The notes under the pieces: model-generated
What the model was told of the DNA's origin: nothing
Database searches by the model: none
Seen by the model: the letters and a program-made list of their open reading frames with translations, nothing else
Position numbers and translations under genes: made by a program
Source: Immersiella caudata
Lineage: Eukaryota; Ascomycota; Sordariomycetes; Sordariales; Lasiosphaeriaceae
DNA: 64,000 nt
Assembly (NCBI GenBank): GCA_030512335.1
Contig: JAULSU010000001.1
Location: 1,984,001-2,048,000, forward strand
Direction: 5' to 3'
In this document: in pieces, positions 12,812-24,215 of the stretch
Numbering within the stretch: the stretch's first letter is position 1
Layout of the letters: each line of letters opens with the position of its first letter

Positions 12812-13764
12812 TTACCCCTTCTTTGCAACACTAGCCAATACCTGCTTCTCTTTCGCCGCAATCACCTTCATCCTCTCATCTTGCAGCTTCTGCATCTTAT
12901 CCTTCAACCTCAACGCGTCATCCGACGAAACGGTCTTATCCCCCTTCCACTTCTTATGTAGCTTCTCCCTCTTGTGCGTCTCATCCCGCAACCTCTCCCT
13001 CCACGCCTGACACGCCTCCTTCGCCTTCCTCGTCAGGTCCTCCACCCGCACCGGCTCTAACAGCAGCGTCAGCTCCAGCGGGTTCTCCTCGTTCCGCTGC
13101 GGCTGCTGGTTGAACGACTCGCTCCCCTGGATCGCCGACATGATTGGCTTTATACTGCTCTCATCGAATGCTAGGATGGTAAATCGCCGCGCCCCCGAGG
13201 CGGCGACGGCTGCTAGCTCACGGAGTGGAAAGGTCTGTGGGTTTTTGCGGTCGGGCTGGACGGGTATGGAGCTGATGGCGTCGACATTGAAGCTGCCGTC
13301 GGAGCGGATGCCGGAGAGAATATCGAGGTAGCGCTTTTCGTGCTTGTCGAAGGCGGCGGTGAGGTCGGAGAAGTCGAAGGGGTCGGTGGGGTTATTTTCG
13401 ACGGCTTTGGGGGAGTATTCGGCTGAGGAGGAGGAGGAGGAGGAGGAGGAGGAGGAGGAGGAGGAGGAGGAGGAGGAGGAGGAGTTGCCGCCGCGCTTGT
13501 CCTTTTTGGAGGATTTGACCTCGTCTTTGGAGCTGCTGCGGTCTTTTTTGAGGAGGGATTGGGAGGTGGTGAAGGGGTGAGAGGGGGTGGGTGGGAGGCG
13601 GAGGGGTGTTTGGGCTGCGACTGCTGCGAGCCGGGCGGTGCTGGTCGGAGGTTAGCTCTTTGTGAGGTGGGAAGGGGGCAATTGGGAGGGACAAACCGTG
13701 GGATCGCACCGGAGGCGGCCGCATTGCAGCGCAGGAGCGCATTGGCGGTTCTGAGTGAGTTCAT
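12812..13764 (-). CDS. rrf1: Mitochondrial ribosome recycling factor
   Basis: Two exons, 13764-13697 and 13640-12812, 298 aa. The 56-nt intron (donor GTTTGT, branch GCTAAC, acceptor CAG) joins IPR to TARLAAVAAQ in phase. The N-terminus MNSLRTANALLR is a mitochondrial presequence. A poly-serine run follows, then the recycling factor domain from about residue 110: FDFSDLTAAFDKHEKRYLD, then IPVQP, then the three-helix end with KEACQAWRERLRDE. RRF releases mRNA and splits ribosomes after termination, acting with mitochondrial EF-G. The serine run is encoded by a 60-bp (GGA)n repeat, so its length probably varies between strains. The gene is convergent with the plus-strand mitochondrial protein, with 200 bp between their stops. 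Confidence 0.88.
13425..13484. repeat. (GAG)20 trinucleotide microsatellite in rrf1
   Basis: Twenty uninterrupted GAG units on the plus strand. On the minus coding strand they are read as TCC serine codons, giving a run of about 19-20 serines between the presequence and the RRF domain. Changes in unit number would keep the frame. Confidence 0.95.
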
Positions 13765-13920
13765 GGTGGGCGGTTGGAGGTGGTGGTTAGGTTGGCTGTG
13801 GCTGGAGCTCCACTGAGCTTCAGTGAGGAGCTTTACCAAGGGTGCTTGGGGAGGGGACGAGCTTGGCAGAGCATGGGCGATCAAGGGTAGTGATTCCAAC
13901 CTTGACGTCCAATCAGAAAA

Positions 13921-14013
13921 GGTCGTGTGGTCTAGTGGTTATGACATCTGCTTTACAACTTGGCAACAGGAAACACTCGCAGAGGATCGCAGGTTCGATC
14001 CCTGCCACGATCA
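13921..14013 (+). tRNA. tRNA-Val(TAC) with 20-nt intron
   Basis: The acceptor stem GGTCGTG pairs with CACGATC (one G-U). The D-arm begins GTCTAGTGG. The anticodon stem TCTGC pairs with GCAGA, and the loop TTTACAC gives anticodon TAC. A 20-nt intron (13958-13977) lies after position 37, the canonical site. The T-arm GCAGG-TTCGATC-CCTGC is perfect. A-box and B-box promoter elements are intact. The mature length is 73 nt before CCA addition. The gene sits alone between rrf1 and the WDR6-like gene. Confidence 0.93.
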
Positions 14014-14333
14014 GTACTTTTTGAATTTTGCTCCTCATTTTTCTTTATGTGGACGAACACCGTGTTCGTGCCTTTGCCATCCTTATACTGATCTGGCGGC
14101 GCGCCGCCATACGCAAGTAAGGGTGGGTGCCTTGTGCTGCAGGGCAACGTATCTGTGGACGGTGATATCCCCCCTTTTCTTGTGTTTACCTTCGGCTACT
14201 AGCCGCTAATTTCACAAGGGCCCAAAGCCACCAAAGAGAAACCAGGTACCTAGTTCACATGAGGTATGTCGATCAAATCACATCGTAAATCTTCATGTAG
14301 CCATTTTCATCACACCTGTTGCCATTCGTGCCT

Positions 14334-17300
14334 CTAGAATTCCCAAATCTCAACACCCACACCGCCAACCATCAACCTCCCTGTCCCAATGACTTCAAGA
14401 TCCCCTGCATCTGCCACCGAGCTATAACGGTTGTCGCTCATCCGTACGCTCACTCTTCTGCCTTTCTCATCTGCTCTGGCAACCTTCCAAACCTTTAATC
14501 GCTGGTCGTTGCTAACTGTCGCTACCTCTGTCACTTCCCCTTGTGCATTTGATTGAGGATGAGAGGGGAGGACGGCGAGGCCCGTGACAGCGGCTGCATG
14601 GGCAGATTTGACTCGGGATTTGTTTAAGATTGTGAGCGTTGATGTGGACGGTGTGAAGAGGATCTCGAGTATACCGAGGGCATTGTCGTCGCCGCCTGTT
14701 ATCGCCAGGCAGCAGTATGTGTGGCATGGGTCTGATTGAGATGATGAATGGGACCAAGAGATATCCATGGACTTGATGGTACTTTGGTGGATCTTGGTTG
14801 CGACGGTGAGGGTGAAGGGGGTATAGTTCTCGGAATCAGCAGTCCGGTTCGATGACCAGATGGCAAGATGGCCGTCAGTTGAGGCAGTTAGGACAGATAG
14901 CTCGTGGGAATTCGTGTAGAGGTGGCGAATCTGGGTGAGGCAAGCGGTGGTGTAGTGGCCCGTTGACAGCAGCTGGAACCCCAGTGGCTTGGAGTATCGG
15001 TAGCTGCGAATAGTAGAGTTTGAGAGCGCCAGAGAGATTAGCATCACGTCAGCCCTGCCGTCCCAGCTCTGAACGTCGAGGTTCATGATTCGCAGGTCAC
15101 CGTCTCCGGTGCGGTCGGGATAGACGGCTTCGCAGACCACAGCGAGAGCCTCGTAGTCGGATTTGACGCGCGTGATATGCCAGATGAAGAACTCCTCGTT
15201 AGCTGCACTGCTGAGGAGGTAATCTCCGTGCCACTTGAGGGCCTGGATTCCCGCTGAGTGCTTCTCCATGACGGCGAGACACTTGAAGCCTCTGGAGGTT
15301 TGGTTCTTGCTGTCTTTGTACTGCCATATCCTGATTGTGGTGTCCTCTGCGGCGGTTGCAATGTAGCCGCTGTCTGATGCAGCTACTGCTCTGATTTCCC
15401 TGCCGTGGATACCCTCTTTGAGTACCCGAAGGGTCGGATGTTTTTGCCCGTACATCCCCATTAGAGCCACCTTGGTGTAAACGAACATGAGTCTCCCTGG
15501 ATCGGAGGCGGAAGGCTTGTAACTGTATGGGCGATTTGCACCGCCGCATTCAACGGCTGCCAGCTCCTGCCGTGCCGTTTCGTTCCAGACGACAAAGTAA
15601 CTCCCTCGGAAGCCGTGAAGCACTAACTCCCAGGACCCATCGTGTCTTGTAAACTGAGCACCTTCGATCATACCCAGGGGCGGGGAGATCTCGTGCTGTA
15701 GATGCATTGTGGGTCGACCATCCCGACTGTCGATGGTGTAGATGCGGTACCTGCCATCCCTGCAAGTCGTCAAAAAGGCAGTCGAGCTGCCAGGCAGAGG
15801 CGTAACATTGGTGACGGCGTCCTTGTCCCGGCAGTCCTTCCTGTTTTCGATCTTCGTCCACGAGCCGTCGATGCGTTCATAAAGTGTTAGTGTCCCCACA
15901 CGAGAGCCCAGTACGAGCAGGTCGCCGCAATAGGCCGCGGTGGTCATAATGTAGTTTTGATAATCGCCGTCAAACTTCACAGGTGTTGGGTCCCCTATGA
16001 GCTTTCCTGTTGAGATTTCGTATTCCAACATTGTTGTGTGGCTTTGCCCGACAGCAGTGAGGAAGAGAGTCTGTGTTTGGGGGTTTCCATTTTCCGAAGA
16101 CGGCCGATCACTCTGTCCGGGGCAGATGATGTCAGTTATCTTTGATGAGAGCTGCGTAAGCTCTGTAAATGCTCGGGCTTCGTTGAGCAGATATATCCTT
16201 CCAGACATGGTCCCGAAAACCGCCGTCCCTGTGGTGGGACTCACAAGCATGTGGAAGGATGCTATATCGGCCCTGACAACCTCTGGCACGCTAAGTTCTT
16301 CCCACGCAGTAGGCGTCCCAATTGCGCCGATGAATATCCTCCCCGAGGCTGCGGTAGCCATTAATCTGCTCTCTGACAAGAAAACGTAGCGATAAAAGCC
16401 TTCTTTGACCTTTTTGGTCCCGGATGACGCGACTTTGCTCTCTGCCAAGGGGGGAACAAATCGCAAAAACTCGTCGAAAGTGAGGCGGCTGTTTATATCG
16501 CTGAATTCCGGTGTCTGGGAGCTCAAAATGGCAGCAGCTTTCTCACTGCTGGCATCCCCGCCTCCAGATGTGACGATCCTGCCATCAGCGCCGCCAGACA
16601 TTACAAGTAGCGAGTTCTCTCTTCTCGAAACTGTCGTAGACCAGATATTCTTCCCGCTGTGACAGACCATCCCGCCGCAGTTTCTCAATTTCCCAGCTGG
16701 CTGGACCCAATATGAGCTTCCCGCCCCCGTACTGAGCTTGGCTGCCTCCTCCCATTTCGCAACATCCAGGCTCAACTCCCACTTCTGTCGCGACCCGTCC
16801 TCTCCAAACGAGAAGATCTCGATTGGAGCCCCCTGGCAATCCGTGCGTCCGGTAAACTTGACATGCCATATCCTCGAGACGTGACCCATCTCAACGGCCA
16901 CGCACTTTGACGAATCATTCCTATTCTCTGACTTGGCCTCGGAATTCTCGCCAAACCCAGTCTCCCTTGCCTCCTGGGCTACTGATACCCTCACATGGTC
17001 GCCGTTAACGGGACTGACTACCGAAGAGGAACGATCGGTGATGTCCCAAACACGGACTGTTCTGTCATCACTACAGCTCGCAAGGAGGCGTATTTTGGTA
17101 TCAGAGGTGATCTCAATCTCAGGAGATATGGATACGTCGAAGATGGAACCTTCGTGGCCAGTAAACACAAAGAGGACATCCCATTGTGAAGATCGGGTAG
17201 AGTCGAGGTAGTATTTCCATACGATAATCTCTCCAAATACAGTACCACCAGCGACAAGAATCGTGTCAAGGGATAGGAGGGTGAGGTTTGCAGAGTAGAG

Positions 17301-17884
17301 GATTGGTCTTGATGGGGAAGTAAGGGTCCCAAAGGAAAAGCTACCGTCTGAGCTGGCGAGAATTGGTACGATTTCGTTGTGCGCTGTGACGAGCGCTCCG
17401 CCAAGGTTTGGAGAGGAGAAGAGTATCCCGTCGTAGATCCAGTCCGGTGCCTTCAGTTCCTTTGGGCTTGGAGGGATGCATCCTTCGCTGAGAGCTTGCA
17501 GCGCCGCTTGAGGTGAGATGGCCACGGATTGACCGCCCCAAATGAGAATCCTTCCGTCTCGGCTGCTGTCCTGTGAGACGAATATTCCGTGGATGGACTG
17601 AGAGTGGAAAATCCTGAGCTGCCCGAGTAGTTGGTTGCTGTCGACATCGTACACCTTCAACCAGGCATCTTCGCCCGCCAGGGCAAAGACCCTACCGGAA
17701 GCATCAAGGTATGGCGTGAGTGCCGTTATGGGATTCAGTAAAAAGTTGTGCTGCAGCTTAGAGACGGAAGTATTTTGGAAAATGTCAGTGAGGTTCTCAA
17801 CAACACCAAACAAGGAAAGAGCGACTTGAGGGGTGAGTCACAGGGGCCAAAAACCTTTTGGTCCATGGCTTCAAAATCGGCCAT
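14334..17884 (-). CDS. WD40 protein of the WDR6/Rtt10 (Trm734) family
   Basis: The main exon runs 17756-14334 (1140 aa). The reading frame has no usable ATG near its beginning, so I infer a small first exon, 17884-17855 (MADFEAMDQK), joined by a 98-nt intron that ends CTAAG and has a CTGAC branch. Its donor, GTTTTT, is weak, so the first exon is tentative. The protein holds many WD40 repeats, for example CSDDRTVRVWDI, AAEDTTIRIWQY and VSNDQRLKVWKV, and the family N-terminal signature NPITAL followed by LAGEDAWLKVYDV. Yeast Rtt10/Trm734 and human WDR6 partner Trm7/FTSJ1 for 2'-O-methylation of tRNA wobble position 34. The length of about 1150 aa is usual for the family. The function is assigned by family. 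Confidence 0.87.
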
Positions 17885-18987
17885 TTGGCACTGAAAGGTC
17901 GCGGATAAATTGTCATGAAAAAAAATCCGGGAACGGTCCTGAACAATTCACTTAACTCTCTGTCGAAGCGCTTTGTTGGAGTTAACCCTCAACTGAATTT
18001 GGGCGGCATGAATGACTCTAAAATTTTCGGTGCAGCTAAAACCCTAACCCACTCGGTCACAACACCACTATGATTACATACCTATCATATCATGAATCCA
18101 AATCGACGTTCCTGAGACTTCCGAAGCAAACAAACGCGAGTTCACGAGACGAAGAAAGCGGTTATTCGTGCCGGCATCTCGGTTGCCTTGGGGCTCATCT
18201 TCTCACTAGCTCCGTCACATCCATCTCACCACATCGCATCGCATCCTGCGACGTGCCACCTCGTTCTTCCCTTTCATACAAGGATCGGACATTTCAAGCT
18301 TACTCTGCCTGGTACTCGGGAATCAAGCCCCCGTCGCGTCAGGTCAGCTTTGCGTTTCCGCCGTCAGTCGAAAGACTAATTGCTGATTGTTCGTCATCAA
18401 ATCACACCAAGGGGAGTACTGTGCGGCTGGCCGGCCAGGGTTAGCCTGACCTATTAGTGACTCCTTGCGAATGGTTTGTTGTGGGCCGGGGGTGAAGGCC
18501 GAGCCGGCCCTCCCTGTGATCCGGGGGCTGAGAACAGTGATCCTTCCCCATCACTCGTCCGGTCAGCATGAGGTCAGGAGGCAGCGCAAGTGCGGATCTC
18601 AGCCATTCGGTCCCGACGGGGTCGTCTAGACGAAAAAGACCCCATAACTAGTCACAAGCGATCATCCAAAGTAAATAAGAAATATTTACTAGTCATTCAG
18701 CGTTAGAAGGTAAAATACCCCGTTATCCAGCCTGCTCTAAATCATCCGTAACCCAAAGCTGGGTATCATCGTCGCTCAGCCACCTTTTGGCTCCAGCCCC
18801 CAATAGGGGACTTTTCCCCATTACCCGGAAACCCCACCAACGCCGTGTCAATGCATACTGTTGTGGTGACAATCAACCTGAAGCGGGTAAAAAAAGAACC
18901 TCCATAGATAGAAATCTGTGTCCGCTAATCATGGCACTCCATTTTTCGCGATCGTGAATCGCTTCATCCCCATGGTAACGAGTTCCT
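17885..18987. other. Intergenic, promoter side of WDR6-like and 3' side of Sur7-like gene
   Basis: No frame with a family signature. A single AAACCCTAACCC occurs at about 18037. The strip from 18640 to 18720 is locally AT rich. I see nothing else I can support. Confidence 0.5.
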
Positions 18988-20016
18988 TTACGCGCGAGCG
19001 TGCGAGTAAGGCTCGTAGGCACCCTCGCGTTGCGGGGCATAGCTCTGCGGCTGGCCGTACGGCTGCGAGAAGCGGCTGCCTTGGTAACCAGTCTGCTCGC
19101 CGATGGGCTGGTACGGGCCTTGCATGAACTTCTCGCTGTCACCACCCTTGCGACGGCGCGAGTGGTCGGGCTTGCAGCAGCAGATGGTAAAGAGCCAGAA
19201 GAAGCCGGCCGCGAGGGCGAATGCTGCGGCGATCCAGACAGTGGCCAGATACTTCGTGTTGAAGCTGCCTCCGACGCCGTAAAATTTGGCGGTGCTCTCA
19301 ACGGCGCCAACGACGACAACCGATGTGGCCGTTGCGAGAGCTGCGGCAGCACAGACGGCGGTGGTGGCGATAGCAGCGATGATAAAGGTGACGCAGGAGA
19401 AGGCGCGGCTGCAATTAGCAAAGAGGCCGAAAAGCAGCTCGACGGCAAGCGCAATGTAGGCGATGATGAAAGTGACCTGAGTCCACTTCGAGACAGTGCC
19501 AAACGCAGTGATGGCATCCGTAACACCACTCGGGAGCGTAATGTTCTGGCCCGAGAGCGTGATCAGAGTCTTGACGTCGGTGGTCGTCTTGTTGAGAGCG
19601 GTCGCAGCCCAGTTGAACGCCGGCTTCGTGCAGTCGCGGGTCCCGTTATGCGTGGTGTAGCAGTAGCCCCAAAGACCGACATCGTAGAGGTCATAGAGGC
19701 CGAGGTCCGCAGCCGTGATGTTGCCGCCCGATCCAGACTCAGCCTTGGAACCGGTTGCGCTCGATCCGTCGCCGCCGACCGCATCGGTCAGAATTCCCAC
19801 CACATCGTGGAACTGCGTGTGATCATCGGGGCTTCGCGAATTGAGGACGCTTGCGATCGAGAGCGGCGATACCGAGAGGTCGGTTGTGTTGACCTGGAAC
19901 ATGTACAGCGACTTGTCCGTCACTCCGGCAAGACCAGCCACCAGCAGTGCGATGAGCGAGGCCACGCACAGCGCGAACGGCAGCAACACGCATGCAAATC
20001 TCCCAAAGTTCGCCAT
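18988..20016 (-). CDS. Sur7/PalI-family four-span plasma membrane protein
   Basis: A single exon of 342 aa. The first membrane segment lies at about residues 7-29. A long extracellular loop with several NxT/S sites follows and contains the family hallmark GLWGYC (about residue 115), with a partner Cys in RDCTKP. Three more membrane segments lie at about residues 180-290, then FTICCCKP and a Tyr/Gln/Pro-rich cytoplasmic tail of 60 residues. Relatives include Sur7 and Fmp45 of eisosomes (MCC domains) and the pH-sensing PalI/Rim9 group. The sequence alone does not separate the eisosomal from the PalI role, and the tail is shorter than in typical PalI. The plus-strand open frame of 356 codons over this gene is a GC-rich shadow. 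Confidence 0.87.
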   Translation of the reverse strand: MANFGRFACVLLPFALCVASLIALLVAGLAGVTDKSLYMFQVNTTDLSVSPLSIASVLNSRSPDDHTQFHDVVGILTDAVGGDGSSATGSKAESGSGGNITAADLGLYDLYDVGLWGYCYTTHNGTRDCTKPAFNWAATALNKTTTDVKTLITLSGQNITLPSGVTDAITAFGTVSKWTQVTFIIAYIALAVELLFGLFANCSRAFSCVTFIIAAIATTAVCAAAALATATSVVVVGAVESTAKFYGVGGSFNTKYLATVWIAAAFALAAGFFWLFTICCCKPDHSRRRKGGDSEKFMQGPYQPIGEQTGYQGSRFSQPYGQPQSYAPQREGAYEPYSHARA

Positions 20017-23000
20017 CTTCTGCGTTCTTTTTCGGTCTCGGGTCGACTCTATCGGTGTTTGGGTTTTTAGGTTTCAGGGAGGGGGGGGACAGACGTCAGA
20101 GCCCCAGGAGATGTTCGTTGTCCGAGGTGAGGTCCAGCAAATGCCTTCAGCGAGCGAAAAGGCACTCGAATCCAGATATTTCAAATGGAAGATTGGTGGT
20201 GAATGAAGGAGATGGCCGAGAAGGGTAGATGGTGCGGCGTTCCAGATAAATAGGAGCACCTGCAGATGTCAAACCCATGCGCTCTTTGCTTATTGCGCAC
20301 GGCGAACGGGCGGGATCCTCAGCTGCTGCGCGGCCAGGCTAGGGAAAGGCTGTGTTCCACAAAGCAGGTTTGGTGGCGCAGCCCGGAGGACCCACAAAAT
20401 TCCAGCTCAGCCCACTCCGCACTGGGTTCGCACAGGGCCCCAATTGGATTGGCTGCTGTTCCGCCGCCTCAGGCTCGTCAGTCAACGGCCTCCAAGGCCA
20501 AGCTTCCAGCAAGCACGGCCTAACCTCGCCAAAACACGCGTCGCAGAGCTGTGCTGTCTCCCTGCATTGGATGCTTGCGATGAGGTTCTGTTGGCGTACA
20601 ATAGCCTACAGTGCGCGATTCGTACTACTCAATCTGTTCCGGGCGAATGAGTATCTTGCAAGTCAATCACTCGACGCGAGAAAAATGCCATGCATTCAAG
20701 GGGGAATCAAGATTTGCGACCAGGAGCTCGTCTGCTTCAGGTTCTGCCATTGCTAGGGGGTTGGCATCCTTCACGTCCCCTGGAAATGTGGACCAGAAGG
20801 GGCAAGCATCACGACATGCGGCCGCTTCACCTGCTCGCTCACGCTAGACCGTATCCCGTATTTGAGCCCCCACAACTCTCCAATACCACAGATAGACTAC
20901 TGATTTCATCCTGAAATCTTGGTAGCCTTCTTGTGCTCGGCAGCGAGTTGGTTGATTCTTTCCATTGCTCGTTCAGATGTTTCAATGTGAGTCTGTTGGG
21001 AACTCATTGATTCATCGGCGCGCATCGTCCTAGACTTGGCCCACAGGGTAAGCCTGTGATGAGGTCAGATTGGCTCCAGCGTGATCAGGCGGCAGCGTCC
21101 GTCAACAAGATGCTGAGACCTTGAAAGACCAGTGGAAGAATTGTGTAGATAAGCCCCCGCATCACGGCCGGTTCGCCGTTTGCACGCTGAGAGCTCGACA
21201 GTTGAGCTCCGGGATGCCATCGACTCCGTAAGCTGCGTGGCGGAAAGATGGGCTCTTGACTCGCGAAGCAATTTGGAGCTGCTGAAGCTGGCGAAGGCCG
21301 CGTGTTAGTGCCATCGCCAAGAAGCGCTGAGCGCAAGTCTCGCCCGTCCTGGGACGGGAGGTCGGTGAGTGCGTTACGCAACTGGAGGCTGAGTTTGGTG
21401 GATTTGGTTCCAGCGGTGTCGCCTCACGGGAGGGGTAATTCCAGGCTATTATTAGCGCCAGTCTCCAGTGTTCCCAGCTGCCGTCCTCCGCTGCTCCACG
21501 GGCCCACTGTCCCACGGCCACGGCGATGTGGGTCCGTGTAGACTCTCAACCACGGCTCTTCCCGATGGCCGCTCAATCCCTCACACGCCGTGGCCCGACC
21601 ATGTGGACTTCCGCTTGAAGCGCACGTTGGGCTTCAACCGCTGACAGTTGGTCTCCGCGGCCGAAGAGGTGAGTTGTCAATTTAGGAGCGAGGCCGGAAC
21701 TGTGTGCCGGAGTGACTGATGGGAGTTGTTTTGAATTGCAAAGGGCTATCGGAGAAGTCTCTACCTGTCCCCAGTACTGAAAACTAATCCTATCAATGTA
21801 GAAAGACATCGAACACTTCTAATCGAGGGGTAGAGAAGGATATGACAGATTATGTTTTCCACGGCGCGCCGGCTTCTGGGGGTCGGGGTGGGCGTGCTCC
21901 GTTTTCGGCTCCGGGGCTGTGCACGGAAGGTGGCATGCTGTGTAACAGTGCCGGTTCCGATGCGGAGATGGCCAACATGGACATTGCCAGTCCGCCGCAC
22001 CGGTCTGTTGACCGGCTGCCATTGCCAAATCCTCCACGTAGACGTCGCCGTGCGTGTGTCCTGAGCGACACAATACTGTCAGGTCGTTTCAGCCTCTGAC
22101 TCCTTTGTCTCGACGCTTGAAATTCCCGCAGAGCAGCGCATCCCGCGCTCGACTTATCGGTCCCGAGTCCGAATTAGCACACTTTCCGCTACGACGCCGG
22201 ATGATGGTTTTTTGAGGAAAAGGCGCATTGTCATGTGGCCGGCTAGGCATATGCAGAACGCCGCCCTGGTACCAATGACGATTCTCAAAGCCCTTGTTCG
22301 CTGAACACGGGGCAATTACCTCACCGCTGCCGTCAATATGGCCTGTGGGAGTCGGCTTGGGTTGCAAAACATGAATCGACCAGGCAAAGGCAGGCGGATA
22401 CGAATTCGTCAGCTAGGGCTTCTCTGCTGCTGTGAATCTCGAGACTTTCCGCCAAGTGCACTCTCGTTCCAGATTGTCATACTCGAGAGTTCGTGCAGAG
22501 ACCCAGGAGCCGGGAAACGAAGCTGCTGGGGCTGACACAGCTGGGCAGGCGCTTCCAAGCCGTTTTCTGTCGGAGAGTGGTGCTGCATCCCCCGCAACCA
22601 AAACCCCCCACCAACAGCCTGGAATGCAGGCGCTGGGGGCCTTGCCAGGTGTTGTCTCGGCTGCGCGAGCCTGGGACCGGATCCGGGTTGTCAATTGAGT
22701 TGAAAATAAAATAAATAAAAAAGCAATTCACCTCGCCAGGAGCTGTGGGCTCACGCAAACCGAGTGCTTCTCTTTCGATAACCCAACTCCAGATCTAGCG
22801 GGCTTCCTCGGGGTCAGGTGGTGCGTCGTTAGAGGTCCCGCTGTCAGAGCACCAAAACGGCAGGCAATCTTGCATTGTCAAACCGCATCTAGCCCCCTCC
22901 CCCCACCACCCATTCGACTGGAAGAGCACGTGCCAGTCGCGCTGCGGGCAACTCAAGAAGCAGCTGTCGGAAAGCTCTTTGCCTTGCACTTGCACAACTC

Positions 23001-24215
23001 ATCGGCCTTGCAGAAAACTCGGGCAACAAATCACTGCACGCTCAGCGCGGCTGCCACGTCTATTGTCTACCTGCGAACCAGTGGATAACCCAAGCCATCC
23101 GGTGCTTACAACGGCCCAATTCGTGTTGCGCTGGTGAGCCAGACTCATCCGAAAGCCGCATCGTCATCGGCAGCCACCTTCGCATCGCATTCGGTCGCCG
23201 CTCCAGGCGCCGCAAAGATCGCTTATCAGCCTCGCCGGATCAGCAGCCTGTTGAACTCTATTCGCATCACTTGACAGCGGCTTTTCCTCTCCGCTGGTCG
23301 CTCCGACGCCTGTCCTATTGTGCTCCCGCGACACAAACGGCGGTGTCTCGCATCTCTGGCATTCCCTCCCACAGCCTTGCTCTGCCAAGTCCCTTCGCGT
23401 GGTGGCAAAGTCACTGTTCGAAACAGAACCGACTACCTCGAGGCGCCGACGCACCGAATTCTGCTCGACCTCCTCCATCGCAATCCCTACTAATACTTTT
23501 TCCCAACCGACCAACACCCCCAACGCAACGCTCTTAGCTTTATCTTCGGCCCTCCAGCGCCAAATTGTCACTTGCGTCTTGGCAACATTAGACCGACAGG
23601 TTTTTTCTTCACCTACGGGACTTGGCTCTCACACATTGTCCGTACGTACCTTGCGTCTTCCGTATCTACCCTAAAACCGGTCGCTCCACCAGCTGCCGCC
23701 ACCTTCTTTCCATCCCGACCTTCCTACCACGGCGGCGAGACGGAGAGCCTCCTCACCAACGCACCCTCTCAGGCTATTAGCAATCGCGGCTGACATCATC
23801 GTGCTGCACAGAACACTGGTCCGGTTCAGCCTACCCGCCCCTTCCGATATCCCCGTTCATAACACCGATACCGCTCCGCTGCCGGTCCAAGAATTGTCCC
23901 GTTGCGCCCCAAGAACCACGGCGCCGTTGTACGCCATATCGCTGGCACATTGCATCGTCTAGCCTGCAACAACGGCGAAACTGTCGGGACGTCGGTCAAC
24001 CACCGCCACCCTCCTGCTCTCCTGCCTCGACCGACTCTACCACCCCCCCTAATACCCTGGGGCACACCAAATACAACATCAGATCTAGACGGGTGCAGCG
24101 GTAGGCTGTGTGTGCAAAGGCGATCCAGCCGGAACCACAAACCTGACACGCGCACGCCGTCCAGCCCCTCTCCTTCTCCATCCAGGGCCTACCAGACGTT
24201 CTGATATTGAGAAAT
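20017..24215. other. 4.2-kb stretch without a recognisable gene; long leader of the PPZ gene
   Basis: About 20017-20300 is the promoter of the Sur7-like gene. From roughly 23200 to 24215 the plus strand is strongly pyrimidine rich (CCTC, TTCC and ACC tracts), as is usual for long fungal 5' leaders, and several small upstream frames precede the phosphatase ATG. Between 20300 and 23100 there are only short overlapping frames. No RNA gene or repeat was recognised. The length would suit an untranslated RNA or extended regulatory DNA. Confidence 0.5.

Noticed and set aside
18030..18050. Telomere-like AAACCCTAACCC
   Set aside because: Only about two units and no array; flanked by ordinary genes, so not a telomere remnant I can support.
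19000..20070. Plus-strand open frame of 356 codons opposite the Sur7-like gene
   Set aside because: It is the GC-rich mirror of a well-supported minus-strand gene; the translation is R/E/G-rich with no family signature.
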